A DNA stretch of 64,000 bases from Anaeromyxobacter dehalogenans 2CP-1 (GTDB lineage: Bacteria; Myxococcota; Myxococcia; Myxococcales; Anaeromyxobacteraceae), in contig NC_011891.1 of the NCBI RefSeq assembly GCF_000022145.1, positions 3,144,501-3,208,500 on the forward strand, read 5' to 3'. A model generated the notes under the pieces. The model worked only from the letters and a program-made list of their open reading frames with translations. It made no database searches and was not told the origin of the DNA. Below are positions 63,577-64,000 of this stretch, in pieces (the stretch's first letter is position 1; the number at the start of each line of letters is the position of its first letter). The position numbers and the translations under genes are program-made.

Positions 63577-64000
63577 ATGGAAGGACAGGGTCCGCTCAGC
63601 GAGGAGCTGTTCCACTCGTTCCTGCAGCTCGCCGTGAAGCGCCAGGCGAGCGACGTGCACTTCGAGGTGGGCTACCCCCCCACCTACCGGGTGTTCGGGG
63701 AGCTGCTGGCCGCGAAGTACCCGCCGCTGACGCACGCGGACACGGAGGCGATCGCGAACTTCGTCCTCCAGGCCCCGGGTTCGGGGTTCACGCCGCTCGA
63801 CTTCCGCGAGGTGGACCGCAGCTACTCGCTGCCCGGGGTGTCGCGCTTCCGCGCGTCCATCTTCAAGCAGCGCGGGAGCTGGGGCGCGGTGATGCGCACC
63901 ATCCCGTTCCAGATCCCGGACTTCGACACGCTGAACCTGCCGCCCGTCATCCGCACCATCGCCGAGGCGCGCCGCGGGCTCATCTGCGTGACCGGCGCCA
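63577..64000 (+). CDS. PilT/PilU-type twitching ATPase, 5' part
   Basis: The first 141 residues, cut by the window edge. N-terminal domain of type IV pilus retraction/secretion ATPases: LFHSFLQLAVKRQASDVHFEVG (cf. ASDLHL of PilT), YRVFGELLAAKYPPLTHAD, LDFREVDRSYSLPGVSRFRASIFKQRGS and MRTIPFQIPDFDTLNLPPVIR. Walker A is about to begin (GLICVTGA). PilT retracts pili; PilU is the accessory paralogue, and its genes are often single. The family is clear, but PilT and PilU cannot be separated from this part. Confidence 0.88.
   Translation, partial: MEGQGPLSEELFHSFLQLAVKRQASDVHFEVGYPPTYRVFGELLAAKYPPLTHADTEAIANFVLQAPGSGFTPLDFREVDRSYSLPGVSRFRASIFKQRGSWGAVMRTIPFQIPDFDTLNLPPVIRTIAEARRGLICVTGA

Overview
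The window is very GC-rich, strongly C/G-biased at codon wobble positions, and densely packed on both strands. The gene content points to a myxobacterium of the Anaeromyxobacter type: a large multihaem cytochrome c operon, a very long pseudo-receiver/coiled-coil protein of the AglZ/FrzS kind, a PilT-like ATPase, many lipoproteins and TPR proteins, and ordinary deltaproteobacterial housekeeping genes. The genus is an inference from content; no rRNA is present to confirm it.

Layout. 1-10.1 kb (minus strand): a frameshifted SDR gene with a small overlapping partner, a lipoprotein phosphodiesterase-like enzyme, then five translationally coupled genes (10054 down to 2511). These encode an FeS/flavin/cytochrome-b membrane protein, three cytochromes c with 20, 10 and 9 CxxCH motifs, and a predicted outer-membrane barrel, which together look like an electron conduit across the cell envelope. 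10.2-12.3 kb: cysK behind a palindromic operator, a membrane hydroxylase, and tRNA-Glu with its own promoter. 12.3-20.8 kb: an accessory-looking stretch with two gene-free gaps, a large secreted beta-helix lipoprotein carrying a nearly perfect 636-bp internal duplication, an HExxH protein beside an AraC regulator, an iron-permease-like protein and a doubled DUF2845 protein. 20.9-29.3 kb: universal stress protein, metF, greB, a second EEP-family enzyme, engB, a tetrahaem cytochrome, coaE, an acyl-reductase-like SDR, and an overlapping pair of hotdog dehydratase subunits.

29.3-32.9 kb: a dedicated J-domain/Hsp70/TPR chaperone operon. 33-45.5 kb: argF, argD, hslU, hslV, xerC, a lipoprotein, trmFO, topA and dprA, all on the minus strand. 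This is the dprA-topA-trmFO-xerC-hslVU order known from Firmicutes, here interrupted by a plus-strand DksA-like gene and a lipoprotein gene. 45.5-48.5 kb: a LysM protein, a CpoB-like TPR lipoprotein and pgeF (cell envelope). 48.6-56.8 kb: a GAF-GGDEF diguanylate cyclase, the 1359-residue AglZ-like protein, a small secreted protein, a phosphoesterase and a MoxR-type ATPase. 57.5-60.8 kb: a glycogen-debranching-type enzyme coupled to a GT4 glycosyltransferase. 60.9-64 kb: a putative selenoprotein, a six-domain Ig-like lipoprotein, and the start of a PilT/PilU-type ATPase cut by the window edge.

The strongest unannotated signal is at 60921-61592. A two-domain thioredoxin-fold oxidoreductase has an in-frame TGA exactly where the first cysteine of its CPYC active site should be. 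A hairpin with a GGUCU apical loop lies 21 nt downstream, like a bacterial SECIS element. This is best read as a selenocysteine protein rather than a broken gene. The 39-haem conduit operon is the other main point of interest. Several genes also have a -10-like box only 5-9 nt before the start codon, which suggests leaderless transcripts.
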